The translations under genes were made by a program, and so were the position numbers. Positions 46,595-59,891 of a stretch of 64,000 nucleotides of DNA are shown here, piece after piece. Source of the stretch: Ipomoea triloba (taxonomy: Eukaryota > Streptophyta > Magnoliopsida > Solanales > Convolvulaceae); NCBI RefSeq assembly GCF_003576645.1, contig NC_044916.1, positions 231,414 through 295,413 of the forward strand. The letters run 5' to 3'. Under the pieces are notes generated by a model. That model saw only the letters and a program-made list of their open reading frames with translations. It did not search any database and was not told the DNA's origin. The number at the start of each line of letters is the position of its first letter. Within the stretch, counting starts at the first letter, position 1.

Positions 46595-49367
46595 TTGATG
46601 GAAGAAGCTAAGATTAGAAGAAGAAGAAGATCAAGAAAAAGAGCGAGCAAATGAAATGGTGAAGAGCAGGTGGAGTTACATGGACAACCAATTTGGGTAT
46701 TTATAGACTACGTACGTGTAGAGGCATACTTGTTAAAAAGCTTAATGGGGAGAATGTGAGATTTGTATTTTCTAACAAAAACGACAAACATTCCAACATG
46801 GATTGTCTAGCTCCTAGCCCGGGCTATAAAGATGTTAATCTTTTGTGTTTTAAATTGCAATAATATATGATGTTTTTGTTTTTCTGACCTGACATTACTT
46901 GTACAATATAGGATGCAGTAAAGGCACTTGTGATCTATACGTGAATTATTAATGAATTACATTGAACAAATGTTGATAATTTATGTATTAGTCAGGGTGT
47001 GTTGGGCCTTAAAGAGGAAAGGAATCTGCTTATCCAAACAAAATCCTAACCATTACACGTCTAAAGCCACATATATAGTGCTTATCATAATTCATGCCTA
47101 GCTATATTATTTAACTAACTAACTTTATCTACTAGTCTTCTCGTGTGTGCGTGTATATATATACATATACACACATGCACACACAAACACACTTTATGCC
47201 ATTCACATCCCGTCAATAAGTTATGTGTTAATTGATTATTGTGATGGAGTATTGTCGTATTGAATTGGAGGAAAACTCGGAGAATAGTTAGATATATATA
47301 CCAATGTTTTGAGGTCAAGCTAGGATATGACTCCGGGGATGGATTAGGATAAGGTTAATTGTGTGGAGATTACATGCGTACGTTCAAGGATAACAAAATA
47401 TAGTTTAAATTGAGAAATTACTTACACAGTAATATATAAATTTAACTCGCCCAAATAACTAATCATCAGCAGAATTGAATTGAATTTATAATAAGTTTTG
47501 AGGCCCTTTACATAACTGTAGGATACGGGGCAATTAACTGCAATAATCCTCCTGGGAAATCCTATAACAAAAGCATAGATTGGTTGGACGGTTTGTTTGG
47601 CAGTTGGCTCAACCAACGGCTACCTGACAAGCAGTTGCAAACCGACAAAAACTCGCACCGCGCCCGGCTACGTTGTCAAAAAGTTGTTGTTTCATAAGTT
47701 TAACCCACTTTTGTTTATTACAAACATTCAATCTATTTATTATAATTCCCACATGCATCCTGTAGGATAGGTCATAGGTTAATGCAGATGGATATTGTAA
47801 AAAAATATTGAACATGCGTTGGCGGCTCTATTTTTAATCAATTAAACACAAAAATTATTAATTAATTATAGTATTGTTATACACTTGAATTTTGTAAATA
47901 AAGAAACAACTCTCTTTATTATTTAGAAAACTGATAACTTTTCATAATTTTTAAAAAGAATAATAATATTAGACCATGATAATACAGTATTCATATAAAA
48001 ATCTACTTCGTATCATTTTATTATCGATATGATTCGATATTGATAAGGTTGGATTACGAGATTTTTAGAGAAAGATTAGAGGTAGTTGGTGTGGGTGGCT
48101 AAAAGGCTTGTAAGTATACAAGAATGCCTGGACAAGATAGTAATTGTAGATACAATGAATTGAAGTAGCTAGGAATCCCATGTAATTAATTAGGTTGATG
48201 TTCATGCATGTTAGCATAATATAAATTGAGGTTGAATCCAATAACCTTAATTAGATGCATTAGTTATTTTAATGAAGTAGACGTGGCTCCGACGTGTAAC
48301 CAAGCTAATATAATGTGCTTCACATGGACATGCATGGCTGTGCAGATCGAATCATCCATTGCTTTACATAAATAATGTACTAACATTAATATTCCCTTCA
48401 ACCTTTCCACCGTTTGTGTCTATACAAAGATTCCAAGTATCTTATGGTTTTATAACACCATTCTGACTATTTCAAACCGAATGTCACATGTTCAAGTCTC
48501 ATCTTGGTTAAGGATCAGATGTTAATTGACATCATCTTGTTGAACAGATATTGCAGATACTGGGCTTGACCCTCCAGTTGTGACGTTGTTCAACATTAAA
48601 TTTTGTGTATATTGGATAAATCCCGCATCCACGTGTGTAAATGTGTAATAATTCGTAAATCCCAAATGAGAGTCCCTTTCGAGTTGAATGATTTTTTTTT
48701 TTCCAAAATTCAATAGATGTATAATATAATAGCACACAACTTGTTTATATTTTTAATTAATAATTTAGATTTCACTTTATAAATTTTAAAAAGTTACTTT
48801 TTAAACTATTTTCTTATGGCAATATAAAACTTTTGTATACATTGTTCATAGTAAAAATACCCAAGATTTTATGATATGATATAGAATTATAATATTCGGT
48901 CAAATTTTAGAATCATGCATGATATATAGTATGCAAGCTATATATGCATGTATAGTGACATATGAATAATATATTTTATTTATTCAAAATCGAGTGTTAA
49001 ATAAACAATAAATATTTTTTTCTATAGTTTCAAATGCACTAAGTAATTGTTAAGTGTCCCAAAAGTAAGAAAACCAAACTAATATGAAGCCTTTTCTACT
49101 ATTAATTAATAAAAAAAGTGTGTCAACTTTTTAAAATTTTTAATTAATATTAACATAATAATTTGATCCTCCACTATAAGTAATTAATATTATTAATTAA
49201 TTATTATTTCCTCCACCAAGTTTAGAGTGGTGAGATCCTTCAAATTGGAGTGCAATCCTTATTATTAATCAATTGAAATGAGTTTTAGAAACTAACGTTC
49301 AATTTCAATTCACTATAAATATAATAGATCTGGATCTTGATATAGATATTAATTTAAATGTGATGAT

Positions 49368-49411
<44 letters not shown>

Positions 49412-50712
49412 CAAAACATTTTGTTTAAGTGTAAAGTAAATATTAATATAAATGGACTTGTTTTAGATTTTTTTTTTTTTTGTGACGAAAGAAACTCACA
49501 ACCAGAGTATACATACTGGATATATTGATTATATTCCACTCATGTGTAATAATCTACAAATTAATTACACAAGAAAGGTGAATTGTACTAAGAAGACCAT
49601 TGGAAGGTTTGGTAAATAGTTGTTATTGATTGTGTTAGTGGATTTGACTAGTTGATAGCATTAAGTGATTGTAAAAAGATGTTTGGTAAATTAGCTATTA
49701 GTTGATACATGATTACATGTAAAATGACTTTCTTAAAAAGCTTATCAGATCAAAAAAGTTATTTTGAGTAACTTTTTGAATTCTAACGAAGCAATAAATT
49801 GTTACAAAAAATTAATTAATCAAACACTTATAATAGATTTTTAATCAAGTCAAACAACTAATAGTAATCAAATAAGCCAAAATTGATTGATAAGCTAACT
49901 ATGTTATTAAACAGGGTCCATATGTGACATACTTGACCAAGAGTTATGTTTCATCCATTCATTCATTGCTTTCGGGGTTGTTTTAGGTTAATTTGTTTGT
50001 TGTACTAAAAAAAGGTTAATTTGTTTGTTTACGGATTTGTAGGTCGGTTTTGGAGTGTTCGATATATATAAACTAAATTTCATCACATCGCAATAGAAAA
50101 GGTGATTAATATTGACCAGTTTGTTTGGCTTAGTTAAATGCTGACTGAGTGTCGCAATTATTATTGTTGTGGATATATGATGATTTTACTTTTTAGTATG
50201 GCATGTCAAACAATTTTCTATTGTCTTCTCTTATTCACTAACGTACTTAAATAAATTAACTCCCACTAACCTAATCTAATGCCCTTTGACCTTCTTTCTT
50301 CTTTTATTTCCCCTTTAATTTCGCATCCACTAATATATTATTATTTTTAGTTAATTTGACCCTTTTTTAACACAAAAAATTAAAATTGCATTAGAAAGAT
50401 CATGTGCATGTTACAGACTCGATCAGGAGAGCGTTGACAATAATTAAATTCATGATCTTCTATACGAGAATCATACGTTATTTAACCGGACCGTCCTTTC
50501 GAGCAATTTGACTTAATTTTAGAACATTATAAAAGTGGTATAATAATTAAATTAAACTTTAACTTTTCAAGTAGATGCACGTTAGAAGATAATGGACAAA
50601 AATTTGTACAAATATAATGGAAAGTTGACATAATAAATAATTGAAACTTAGCAATAATAAAATGGGGATTATATTAAAACTAATAATATTTTCCAGCAAA
50701 AGTTTCACAATC
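46595..50712. other. Long AT-rich intergenic region
   Basis: Contains a TA microsatellite at 49379-49409, a mixed TA/CA repeat at 47155-47192 and a dispersed repeat at 50400-50490 shared with 25906-26070. I see no gene. Confidence 0.5.
49379..49409. repeat. (TA)n microsatellite
   Basis: About 15 TA units following an A run. Confidence 0.9.
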
Positions 50713-51489
50713 CTACGAGACTCCATCCCACAGGCTGCTTTCCATTGATTTGGTATCAGCTGGATTATACTGCCCTGTGAATTCACAATTTTTATTTATT
50801 TTTAATAATATTTAGAAAAAAAACATATAATTAATTTTTTATATTAATAAATAAATAAAATAGGCATATATACCTGCAATAAAATACTGCTGATTGAAAC
50901 CATTGATAGGGTGTTGGCGTGCGGGTAGAATAACCGTTGAACCGTTGTCACTTTCTCTTCTCAATTTTTCAAAATTTTGGGGATGATTTATAGGATAGTT
51001 ATTATATCCCACCACTGAATTATTTCCATTGCTATGAATATAATTCAAGGAATTATTGTTGTTGTTGTTGTTATTATCGTTGTTATTGTGTACAACGTTG
51101 TTGTTGTTAGTGGTGGTCCTCCCGTCGTTATTATTGGCGGCCGGGGCGGCGTTGTTCCACCCAATCACCATGCCTGTGGGCTCGTATTGACTCTTGTACA
51201 GCTTCAGCTCCTCGTACACCCTTCGGTACTCTCCGAACGGTCCCAACACGGGGTCATTATGGCGGCAAATCGCCTCCCACACGAGCGATTCGACCGCCCG
51301 GCCCCGCTCCTCTTCTTTTAAGTTCCTCACCATCTTAGTCACGTTGCTGACCCCGAACACCTTGTGCACCGCTTGGAACTCCCGGCCCTTCTCGGCCGGG
51401 AAGAACGGCGCGAGCACGCACTTCTCGGTGCACTTCTTACGTTGGTGCTTGCATGAGGCGCATGCAGTGGTTCCATTGCTTCTTTGCAT
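50713..51489 (-). CDS. LOB-domain (LBD) transcription factor
   Basis: Exons 51489-50874 and 50774-50713 give 225 residues. The zinc-finger-like C block CX2CX6CX3C is complete (Cys 10, 13, 20, 24: CASCKHQRKKCTEKC). The GAS block follows (FPAEKGREFQAVHKVFGVSN), then VESLVWEAICRHNDPVLGPF and a short coiled region EYRRVYEELKLYKSQ. The family is plant-specific and binds GCGGCG-type DNA to shape lateral organs, roots or pollen. The FGVSN and RVYEEL words resemble the LBD27/SIDECAR POLLEN group, but this is tentative. A long asparagine-rich tract (residues about 120-165) encoded by AAT/AAC repeats precedes the C-terminus. The last exon is only 62 bases (QYNPADTKSMESSLWDGVS). Confidence 0.93.
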
Positions 51490-51839
51490 TATTATTGCCG
51501 ATTACCATCAATGCCAGAAGCAAACTAGCTTTAGTTTGCTCCTTTGATTTGATTATTATAATTAATATCAAACCAAGTTTGTTTGGTCGGGGATTATAAG
51601 CAAACAAAGAAAAGGACATAACATGGTTTTCACTCGGACAACCTTAAAAGTATTGTTTTTTTTCCCCTTCAATTCTGGAAAACAATGGAAAGAGTGTTTA
51701 TGTATTTATAAATTAATACAAATATGCACACAAGAAATTTGTAGATGATTGAAAAGTTTGAATTGCCAACACCATGAAAAGATGGCCTTTTCTCAAAAAG
51801 ATTTGTAGTTGGAAGCATCACACCGTATCTTTTCGATCT

Positions 51840-52013
51840 TGCACGGGAGTGTATGTATGTGTTATGAACATAAATTCTGTGTATTATATTAAGTGTTTAT
51901 GTATCCTCAATTATATAATTCTGTGTATTATAAACATGAATTCTGTACTTTATAAAATTAAATTATATATATTGAACCATGGTCCACAATATAAATTGTT
52001 ACTGGCCTTTAAT
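51840..52013. mobile_element. Partial relic of the palindromic-end MITE family
   Basis: The right end GAACCATGGTCCACAATATA followed by AATTGTTAC matches the terminus of the element at 2655-3136. The interior ATTCTGTGTATTATA words are the reverse complement of that element's AATACACAGAAT motif. The left terminus is lost. Confidence 0.6.
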
Positions 52014-52063
52014 TTGTTACTTGTGGCTTTGACAGACACCATCCCGCCAGCTCTACCCAAGAC

Positions 52064-53129
52064 TAGAGCCGTCAAAACGGGCTTAGCCCGCCCCGCCCCG
52101 CCAAAAGGGCGGGGCGGGCATTGATTTTCAAAGCCCGTTTTATGGCGGGGTTTTTAGCCCGCCCCGCCTAAACCCGCGGGCTGGCTGGCTTGGCGGGTGC
52201 CCGCCAAGCCCGCCTATTAATTATTTAAAAAAAAATTAAATCAGATTTGAGCTTTCCCCACTGCCAGGTATCAGTGCATTGGGAAGAATAATAAAAAAAT
52301 CTTGTTCCTAAAGAATTCCTTCAACTTTCCCACTTCCCAATTGTTTGATAAATGAAAATCATATTCCCATAATCTCATTTCACCACTTGTGCCCCACTAT
52401 CCATTTCACCACTACCCATTCCTTTTTTTGTTTGAAAATACCACTGCCCATTGCACCATTGTCTATTTCACCACTGCCCATTCTGCCATTTTTTTTTATT
52501 TTTGAAACACTGAACCTCTCCATCTTCGGTTGCTGCTTTGAAGACTCATTTACAGGGAGTGAAGAGAAAAATCTTAAAAGAAAAGAAAAGAAAAAAGAAG
52601 AGTGATGTTGGACGAGGAGCATCATTTTGAGTCCAAGGCTGATGCCGGCGCCTCCAAAACCTATCCTCAACAAGCTAGTTCCATTCGCAAGAAACATTGA
52701 ACCTAACCTCAACAAGCTAGTTCCATTCGCAAGAAACATTGAACCTAAACCCAATTGCATATTCGCAGTCTGTTCTTCTTAAATTTTCATAGCTTAAATT
52801 TTCACAGCTCATAGCTTAAATTTTTGCCTCTTCCCTCCTTCAATGTCGCATGATCGCAATCTGTTATTCATTTATTCCTACCGTCATAAACTCATAATTC
52901 CTAAATCCTACATGTGTATTTATATTTAAAAAAAAAAAAAAAAAAAGAGGGTGGGGAGGATTGGGNNNNNNNNNNNNNNNNNNNNNNNNNNNNNNNNNNN
53001 NNNNNNNNNNNNNCGGGTGGGCCATTTTTGGGCCCTTTTTTGGCGGGTTTTTTAGCCCGCCCTGCCGGCGGGACGGGTTTTGGCGGGCTTTGGCGGGGCC
53101 CGCCCCGCCGGCCCGTTTTGACAGCTCTA
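52064..53129. mobile_element. Non-autonomous hAT-type element
   Basis: Both ends carry TAGAGCYGTCAAAACGGGC in inverted orientation, and the exact 8-bp target duplication CCCAAGAC stands outside (52056-52063 and 53130-53137), as expected for hAT elements. The subterminal regions are very GC-rich, with many GCCCGCC/GGCGGG words on both strands. The interior has no transposase and carries a tandem copy of a ~46-bp unit (AACAAGCTAGTTCCATTCGC at about 52667 and 52709). A 48-base N gap lies at 52966-53013. Confidence 0.93.
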
Positions 53130-53286
53130 CCCAAGACTCTAAAGGTTGATTGGGCCAAAGCCATGGGATGGCCTGTTATCTACTAAATGGGCCGGTATAT
53201 GCTCAATAGACCATTGGGCGTTAGTATATGAACCATAACATTTAAATCATTAAATGGGGTTTTTACAAGATTTCTTTTTCTTTCCT

Positions 53287-53480
53287 TAAACCCGTCCTAT
53301 AATCAAAATAGTTTCTTTTTTTCCCTATGTTTGTGGGGAGTTATTATAGTAAAAGTAGTACGGAGTATAAAATAATCATAATGCTAATAATATGTAGTCC
53401 CGTCCTATAATCAAAATATGTTTTTTTTTTTTTTTCCTATTTTTGTGGAGAGGTATTATAGTAAAAGTAGTATAAAATAT
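53287..53480. repeat. ~110-bp tandem duplication
   Basis: CCCGTCCTATAATCAAAATA and ATTATAGTAAAAGTAGTA recur about 112 bases apart upstream of the ROP gene. Confidence 0.8.
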
Positions 53481-53825
53481 TGTAAAAATAATGAATAATG
53501 TGAATATAATGATGCAATTGAATATTTGGCTTGATAAACACTCCACATGCATGATGCAGGACAGGCAATGCAACAAACAACACTAGTACCAAACACCCAC
53601 CATGTTCTCACTTTCTAACCTCTGTCCTTCTCCTTTAAGTAACAGAAAGCACATTTGACAATTATTTCAAAATGGAAACAATTGAGGCCAGGGTCCAACT
53701 AAAGTTAGCTACCTCTATCACTTTTTTCATTTAAATCCCTAGCAAGCTTCCTCTGCTTTCTTTCAAATTCAAACTACCTCCCCTCCCCTCCATTAATCTC
53801 ACCTCAATCTTTATCCCTTAGATAG

Positions 53826-55084
<1,259 letters not shown>

Positions 55085-55502
55085 ACAATCTAATCATCCA
55101 TCCATCACATTTTATTTTCTACTTTACTGTCTATACTATATATAAAGCTAAGGGTGTAACGCAATCAAAGGTTAATTAAAACCCTAAGCTCGCTCCTACC
55201 TATTGTTTTTTAAGGTTTAGTGTAACCACCTTTTGTTATCAAACTTTATTTTAGATATTTTTATTTCTTTATTTGGTTATTAGTAAAACTAATTAATCTT
55301 TGAATCCATTACCATTTCAAAAGTAATTACGATTGAAAGTTCTACAATTCAATAAGTACTTCAAGTGTCCTTTTGTAAGCGTTATTGCAATTTGGAGCTA
55401 TTGGTATCATTTAGTTTATATTTCATCGTTGTCGGCCATCTGATCTCTAGGACACCTGCAAACTTCGATCTTGTAAAGATAATTGTTGATTATAGCTTGA
55501 AG

Positions 55503-55551
<49 letters not shown>

Positions 55552-57461
55552 AAGAAGCTAAGGAATAATAATGAATGAAAACAAAACAAAATCAAAATCA
55601 AAAAAAAAGGGGCATCAATCAATCATCATGATGATAAGAGGAGAGCACTCATGAGTCATGACCTCCATGATTATATACTCCATATATTTTTACATATGGC
55701 TGCATCTTGTATCTCCATATTTGTGAGAGTGACTAATCTTTATTTGATTCAAATCGCACTCACTTATATTTAGAAAAAAAAAATTAATTTAAAAATTTTA
55801 ACACGACACATTCTTTATAAATATTATAGTATATATATTTATGAATTGAATTAGGATAGTCTAGTTAATGTTTAATTTAGTCATGAGAATATAATTTGAT
55901 GTAGTTGGTTATAATTAAAGATACTTGTACATCCATGTATCATTACATTTTTTTTTTTTTTGAAAACCATGTATCATTACATTTAGTAATGTTAAATTTT
56001 TATTTTGATTCTCATCTTATAAGGCTATACATTTAATTTTTGTCAATACTCACCTAGATTCCAGTCAAGCCTATTAATCTATCATACATGGTTTTAATTT
56101 CTTATTGCAATTTATATCTCTTGTGTGGTTTATGAGTTATTATACAAAAACGATATTTACTTGGTGCTTACTTTTGAATTGCAGCTATTAGTTTTATTTC
56201 TGTTAATGATCATGATACCATCATGATTATTGTGTAAAAAGGAAAATTGTAATCAATATGGACACGGACAGATTTGTAGTTGCAGTGCAGGCCAGGGTAT
56301 ATAAAATAAGTTAAGATATTATTTGCTAAAAGTCTAAGGCGTGAGATTGAAGTTTTAATCATAATGATATTCTTAATCCCACCAGTCTTATGATTGTTAT
56401 CTAGAACTACAACGTCAACTAACCTTAGACTATTCTATTTGCGTGTAATATAATCAAAGTAACAGACCACGTATGTAAAAGTAAAACCAACATCTCCATC
56501 CTTGTTTTGAACACACGTTTCGTGGTTTGATTTAGACAAACATTTGGAGGTATCAACATACTATAATACTATTCTTAATTTTACAATGTTGTCACTATTT
56601 GACCGTTAATAATGTGAATGCCTAATAAAATTGAATATCTCAAGATTACGTATATATATATATAGCATATGGTTTGAAATATTCGTTAGGATTAAACAAA
56701 TCCAAAAGGTTCATTTTTATAAATAAATCGAAAGTTTTAATAATTTATAATTGTTTGAGGAAGCCTTAAAAAGTAGAATGGTCGTTAAGTTTTTCTATGA
56801 TTTTATCTTGTCTTATATATGATTTAGTTATTCATCATTGATTATTAGGTGGGTGATTTTTTTTTTTCCTCACCTTACTCATAAAAAGCGAAACTTTGTT
56901 GCCCCAGACCCACGCATTGGCCCGACTGGATAATAAATGGACAAATCATGATGACTTAGTCAGTAATTTTTTGTGAAATTTTCTGATCACGTCTCGACAA
57001 GATAGCGGATGAATGAATCATGGTAACTCAATGATACATTAGATAGGGGACCCATGTCTAGTTCACAGAAGAAATCTATCACGTATATTTTGTTTAACTC
57101 TCATACTAAAGTTGACAAGGCCTAATCTTGTATTCTTACCTACAATAACCAACTGAGATGTCTCACTTGTGTTCTTATTTATAATTTATCACTTAAGAAC
57201 TAACAGAACTGTCCGAATATGTTTTTTTTTTTTCCTCACAACAACTAAAACGGTAGGTGCCAATCTAAAATAAATGAAACATTACAATTTAAATCCGTGC
57301 ACACGGGTTTTGAAAACATCTCCCTCTCTCTCAAACGGTGCAGTCCCGTCTTCTTCAAATTCATCTCTTTCTCTCTCTATATACATACACACACATAAAT
57401 ACAGGGAGAGAGAGAGAGAGTCGAAGAGAGAATTGAAAACTGTAGAAGAAGAAGAACAACA
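55085..57461. other. Intergenic between ROP and RABA1
   Basis: AT-rich with no gene visible. Contains a TA microsatellite (55506-55544) and, at 57366-57420, CT/GA runs in the RABA1 leader. Confidence 0.5.
55506..55544. repeat. (TA)n microsatellite
   Basis: About 19 TA units, likely variable in length. Confidence 0.9.
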
Positions 57462-58229
57462 ATGGGGGCTTACAGAGCTGAAGACGATTACGATTACTTG
57501 TTCAAGGTGGTGCTGATCGGCGACTCCGGCGTCGGAAAATCCAACCTTCTGTCCAGGTTCACCAAAGACGAATTCAGCCTGGAGTCCAAGTCCACCATCG
57601 GCGTCGAGTTCGCCACTCGAACCATCCACGTAGCCGACAAGGTCGTCAAGGCCCAGATTTGGGACACCGCCGGTCAAGAACGGTATGTACAATTGATACA
57701 TGTGTTCCATGTGCTTACATCTCAACTAAAAATTTAAACTGATAGTTGAATTGTACATTTATGTTTATATATTATATATGCTGAACAATTCTGCAGATAC
57801 CGTGCAATCACCAGTGCATATTACCGGGGAGCTGTGGGTGCATTGCTCGTCTACGATGTCACGCGCCAAACAACCTTGGAAAACGCGGCGAGATGGTTAA
57901 AGGAGCTCCGCGACCACACGGATTCCGCCATTATTATAATGCTGGTGGGGAACAAAGCAGACCTGCGGCACCTGCGGGCTGTGACCGTTGAAGAAGCCAA
58001 GGAATTTGCGGAGAAAGAGAGCACCTTTTTCATGGAAACCTCAGCGCTGGAATCCACGAACGTGGAAAGCGCCTTCACAGAAGTGTTGGCTCAAATACAC
58101 TGCGTTGTTAGCAGGGCAAGTCTTGAGGGAGGCGACAGCCCGACATCGTTGCCTAAGGGACAGAGCATTAACGTTGGGAGTAAAGATGACGTTTCGGCGG
58201 TTAAGAACCCTGGCTGCTGCTCTGCTTAG
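57462..58229 (+). CDS. RABA1: RABA1-type small GTPase
   Basis: Exons 57462-57682 and 57797-58229 give 217 residues. G1 is GDSGVGKS (20-27), the effector segment is [12 protein letters not shown]3 is [10 protein letters not shown] across the splice (the only intron interrupts the Arg codon after QE, a known RABA position), G4 is GNKADL and G5 is ETSALES. The tail ends NPGCCSA with two Cys for double geranylgeranylation. RABA1 (Rab11 group) proteins act on trans-Golgi/recycling-endosome vesicles going to the plasma membrane and cell plate. The 5' leader contains a GA repeat (57407-57420). Confidence 0.96.
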
Positions 58230-59257
58230 CTTAGCTTAGAATAATCGCCATTTCAATGGCGGCGCCGGCCAGCATGGTTTTGGTTTATTGGCATACGAAA
58301 CCGTGTTGGAATTTATTATTTATTTCGTGTTTTGGTTTTCATTGTAGTACTAGGTGGTTAAGTACATCCCAGGATAATATACATATATATATTGGATTGA
58401 GATTTGAGGATGAGTTAAATTTGTATGAAGAAGGTGTGTTTTTCCTTGTATTTTATTTTACCATTGCGGAATTAGTTTATTGCCGACATTTTCCTTCTTT
58501 CTTGCAAGATTGAGAGTTTCTTTGTTGTTTCCTTTTTCTGTTTGATCAACTTTTAATATTGGCATACTAAATATATATCAAAATTCAATATGCTTGACTA
58601 TATGTAGAATTAGAAAGGTTTCTTAAAGGTGTTTCGAAATCATCATTTGTATTTCTTTTTGAATTCTCAATAAGTTGTTCCTTAGAAGCAAAGTGTTGTA
58701 ACATTTAAAATTTGTGTTGTATTAAATAAGAAGATTCTTTTAACATGATTTTCCAATCTTGTGGCTAAGAAGGTTGTTTTCATGTCTGATCCCATTGAGT
58801 GGCTTAGCCGGTTAGTGATCCACATTTGTTCTTGAGTTCTATTTTGGTTTATGATTGAATGAATTGAGTTTGGTCCTTTGTCAAAAATCATGATTTTTCA
58901 ATGCCTTATTGGTCGATCTTGTTGCATAGGGTACTTTTAGTACGCTTTATCTTTTATGTGTAATTTATAAGGTATTATACATGAGTAATTTTACCACTAC
59001 ACACCATTGAGTAATGATTACTAATTTTTCTCGTTATTCAAAAAAAAAATTATTTTAACATGCCATTTTGTCCAACGGGCTCCGTTGTAATCTCCATCAC
59101 ATTCAAGTATAAGAATCATACTTTACTGCTCGTATAGACAGCTCAACTGGTTATAGGGGTAAAATTTAGGAAAAGAGACCGAAATTGTCACTTCTAATGT
59201 TAAATTATTTGTAGTAGGTTTCTATTTTTAAATCGTGATGGGTGTGTATTTGTATTG
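58230..59257. other. Intergenic, 3' flank of RABA1
   Basis: AT-rich, no gene seen. The tail of the RABA1 transcript probably extends a few hundred bases into it. Confidence 0.45.
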
Positions 59258-59262
59258 AATAA

Positions 59263-59659
59263 TGATGGGTAAATACCCCCAAGGACTATTGTAGAAGTAC
59301 AATGTATATAGTCCGTGTATTATTGTATCCCTAAAAGATCGGGTGTCCCTTAGAAATTGTTAAAGGGCAAGTGACCTTTGGGGAATATTATATTCCTGAA
59401 GGGTCAGATCCTATTTCTATATAAAGGACCTGACCCTCCACTGTAATGGCACGCTTTCATCCCTTGCTTCTCGGGATCCAATGATCCAATATTCACTCTA
59501 CTCTCCCTCTCTCTTGTTCACTATGGAGTTCTTGGCTTTTCTTCTCCAGGAAGAAAACCATGCCTTTCCTTCCCAAGCATACACACTCCGTACACTACAT
59601 CATACTCAATCAAACACACGTGGTGTAAATACGTACCCCCGTTTACATTTACACCATCA
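59263..59659 (+). mobile_element. Solo LTR
   Basis: 397 bp starting TGATGGGTAAATA and ending TTACACCATCA, so the edges are TG...CA with a short inverted repeat TGATGG/CCATCA. The exact 5-bp duplication AATAA stands on both sides (59258-59262 and 59660-59664). A TATATAAAGG promoter box is present inside, near 59419. No internal element remains, which fits LTR-LTR recombination. Confidence 0.85.
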
Positions 59660-59891
59660 AATAAGTTATATCGACTTAAATCAAGAAAGTCCATAGAAAT
59701 GGGAGTTGGTAATCTATTTTCAAAATCTTAATGGACCGCTAGCGTGTACCCACGCTCTCAACATAATGCGCCATTCTGACGAGTCTGTTGTCGCCAATTC
59801 ACACCATAAATAGCGCTAAATATAATACGAATATATATACATACATACACTTTTCCCGGACTCGCATCTTGATTCTCTAAAATTCTCAAAA

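Noticed and set aside
48520..48740. Possible LTR or gene fragment
   Set aside because: No TG...CA ends with target duplication and no protein similarity that I can support.
51034..51321. Valine-rich plus-strand frame
   Set aside because: Antisense of the asparagine codons in the LBD gene.
52345..52760. Frames on both strands inside the hAT element, including a repeated GSMFLANGTSLL peptide
   Set aside because: The repeat arises from a tandem DNA duplication, and no transposase motif is present.
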